A stretch of 64,000 nt of DNA from Trichocoleus sp. FACHB-46 (lineage in GTDB: Bacteria > Cyanobacteriota > Cyanobacteriia > FACHB-46): NCBI RefSeq assembly GCF_014695385.1, contig NZ_JACJOD010000076.1, forward strand, positions 143,042 through 207,041, in the 5' to 3' direction. The first letter of the stretch is position 1, and each line of letters begins with the position of its first letter. The translations under genes and the position numbers were made by a program. Shown here in pieces: positions 63,878-64,000 of the stretch. The notes beneath the pieces were generated by a model, which worked only from the letters and a program-made list of their open reading frames with translations, did no database searches and had not been told where the DNA came from.

Positions 63878-64000
63878 TCAGATCTTGCACCTCGTAATCT
63901 GAACCTCCCACCCCTGCTGCTGCAACAGCATGCGCTTTTGCTCAACTTCCTGAAGCAACAGGGCAACAACCACCTCGCCTAGGCAGGCTCCGAGCACGGT
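63878..64000 (-). other. Partial ORF running off the window edge
   Basis: A leftward frame is open from the window edge to a TGA at 63880-63878 (40 codons). Its start reads TVLGACLGEVVVALLLQEVE and it then continues QKRMLLQQQGWEVQ. It is not recognised and could be a gene cut by the neighbouring IS1 fragment. Confidence 0.4.

Overview
The window looks like chromosomal DNA of a filamentous cyanobacterium. HIP1-type octamers (GCGATCGC) occur throughout, coding density is moderate, and several gene families are typical of the group: SLH plus WG-repeat protein, CHAT/DUF928/CHASE2 proteins, cyanobacterial two-partner secretion, a giant Ser/Thr-kinase/histidine-kinase hybrid, and an EF-G of the Slr1463 type. 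The genus cannot be fixed from sequence alone. No tRNA, rRNA or CRISPR array was seen.

Layout. (1) 1-3.5 kb: the end of a DUF5682-VWA pair. (2) 3.5-5.3 kb: a ParAB cassette with two perfect 22-bp parS-like palindromes. (3) 5.3-11.5 kb: a five-gene leftward cluster with a papain-like peptidase, a DUF2589-like protein, a small beta-rich protein, a Trypco2/CARDB/IPT protein and a glycosyltransferase-like DUF6734 protein. This is the best candidate for an undescribed system. (4) 11.8-22.3 kb: mostly housekeeping genes (THUMP methyltransferase, FAD dehydrogenase, SLH-WG protein, DEAD-box helicase, EF-G, GST, SRPBCC). (5) 22.4-31.6 kb: a leftward signalling block with two sensor kinases, then a CNB-kinase/REC-thioredoxin-reductase-like/UBP-zinc-finger trio. 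(6) 31.7-47.6 kb: stress-type hydrolases, DsbA-like, DUF981, TetR, MOSC, SDR and isochorismatase genes in two partly duplicated, oppositely oriented arms. The arms flank a 1992-residue hybrid kinase and its NarL-type regulator. (7) 47.7-58.1 kb: a secretion/sensing cassette of TpsA, CHAT, DUF928, CHASE2 kinase and TpsB. (8) 58.4-62.0 kb: PG-binding, GMC oxidoreductase, hydrolase and cupin genes. (9) 62.3-64.0 kb: decayed insertion sequences.

Links between regions. A ~118-bp intergenic repeat with covarying dyads occurs four times (33.6, 35.5, 43.0, 62.2 kb). In three cases the same end faces an intact gene start 85-107 bp away, which suggests a shared control element. The two-component C-termini of the hybrid kinase and the CHASE2 kinase are near-duplicates. 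The CHASE2 kinase is followed only by a ~55-bp relic of the response-regulator gene that still follows the hybrid kinase. Another relic of that regulator, a DsbA-like relic, an IS end and a hydrolase relic form a mosaic at 33.4-34.1 kb.
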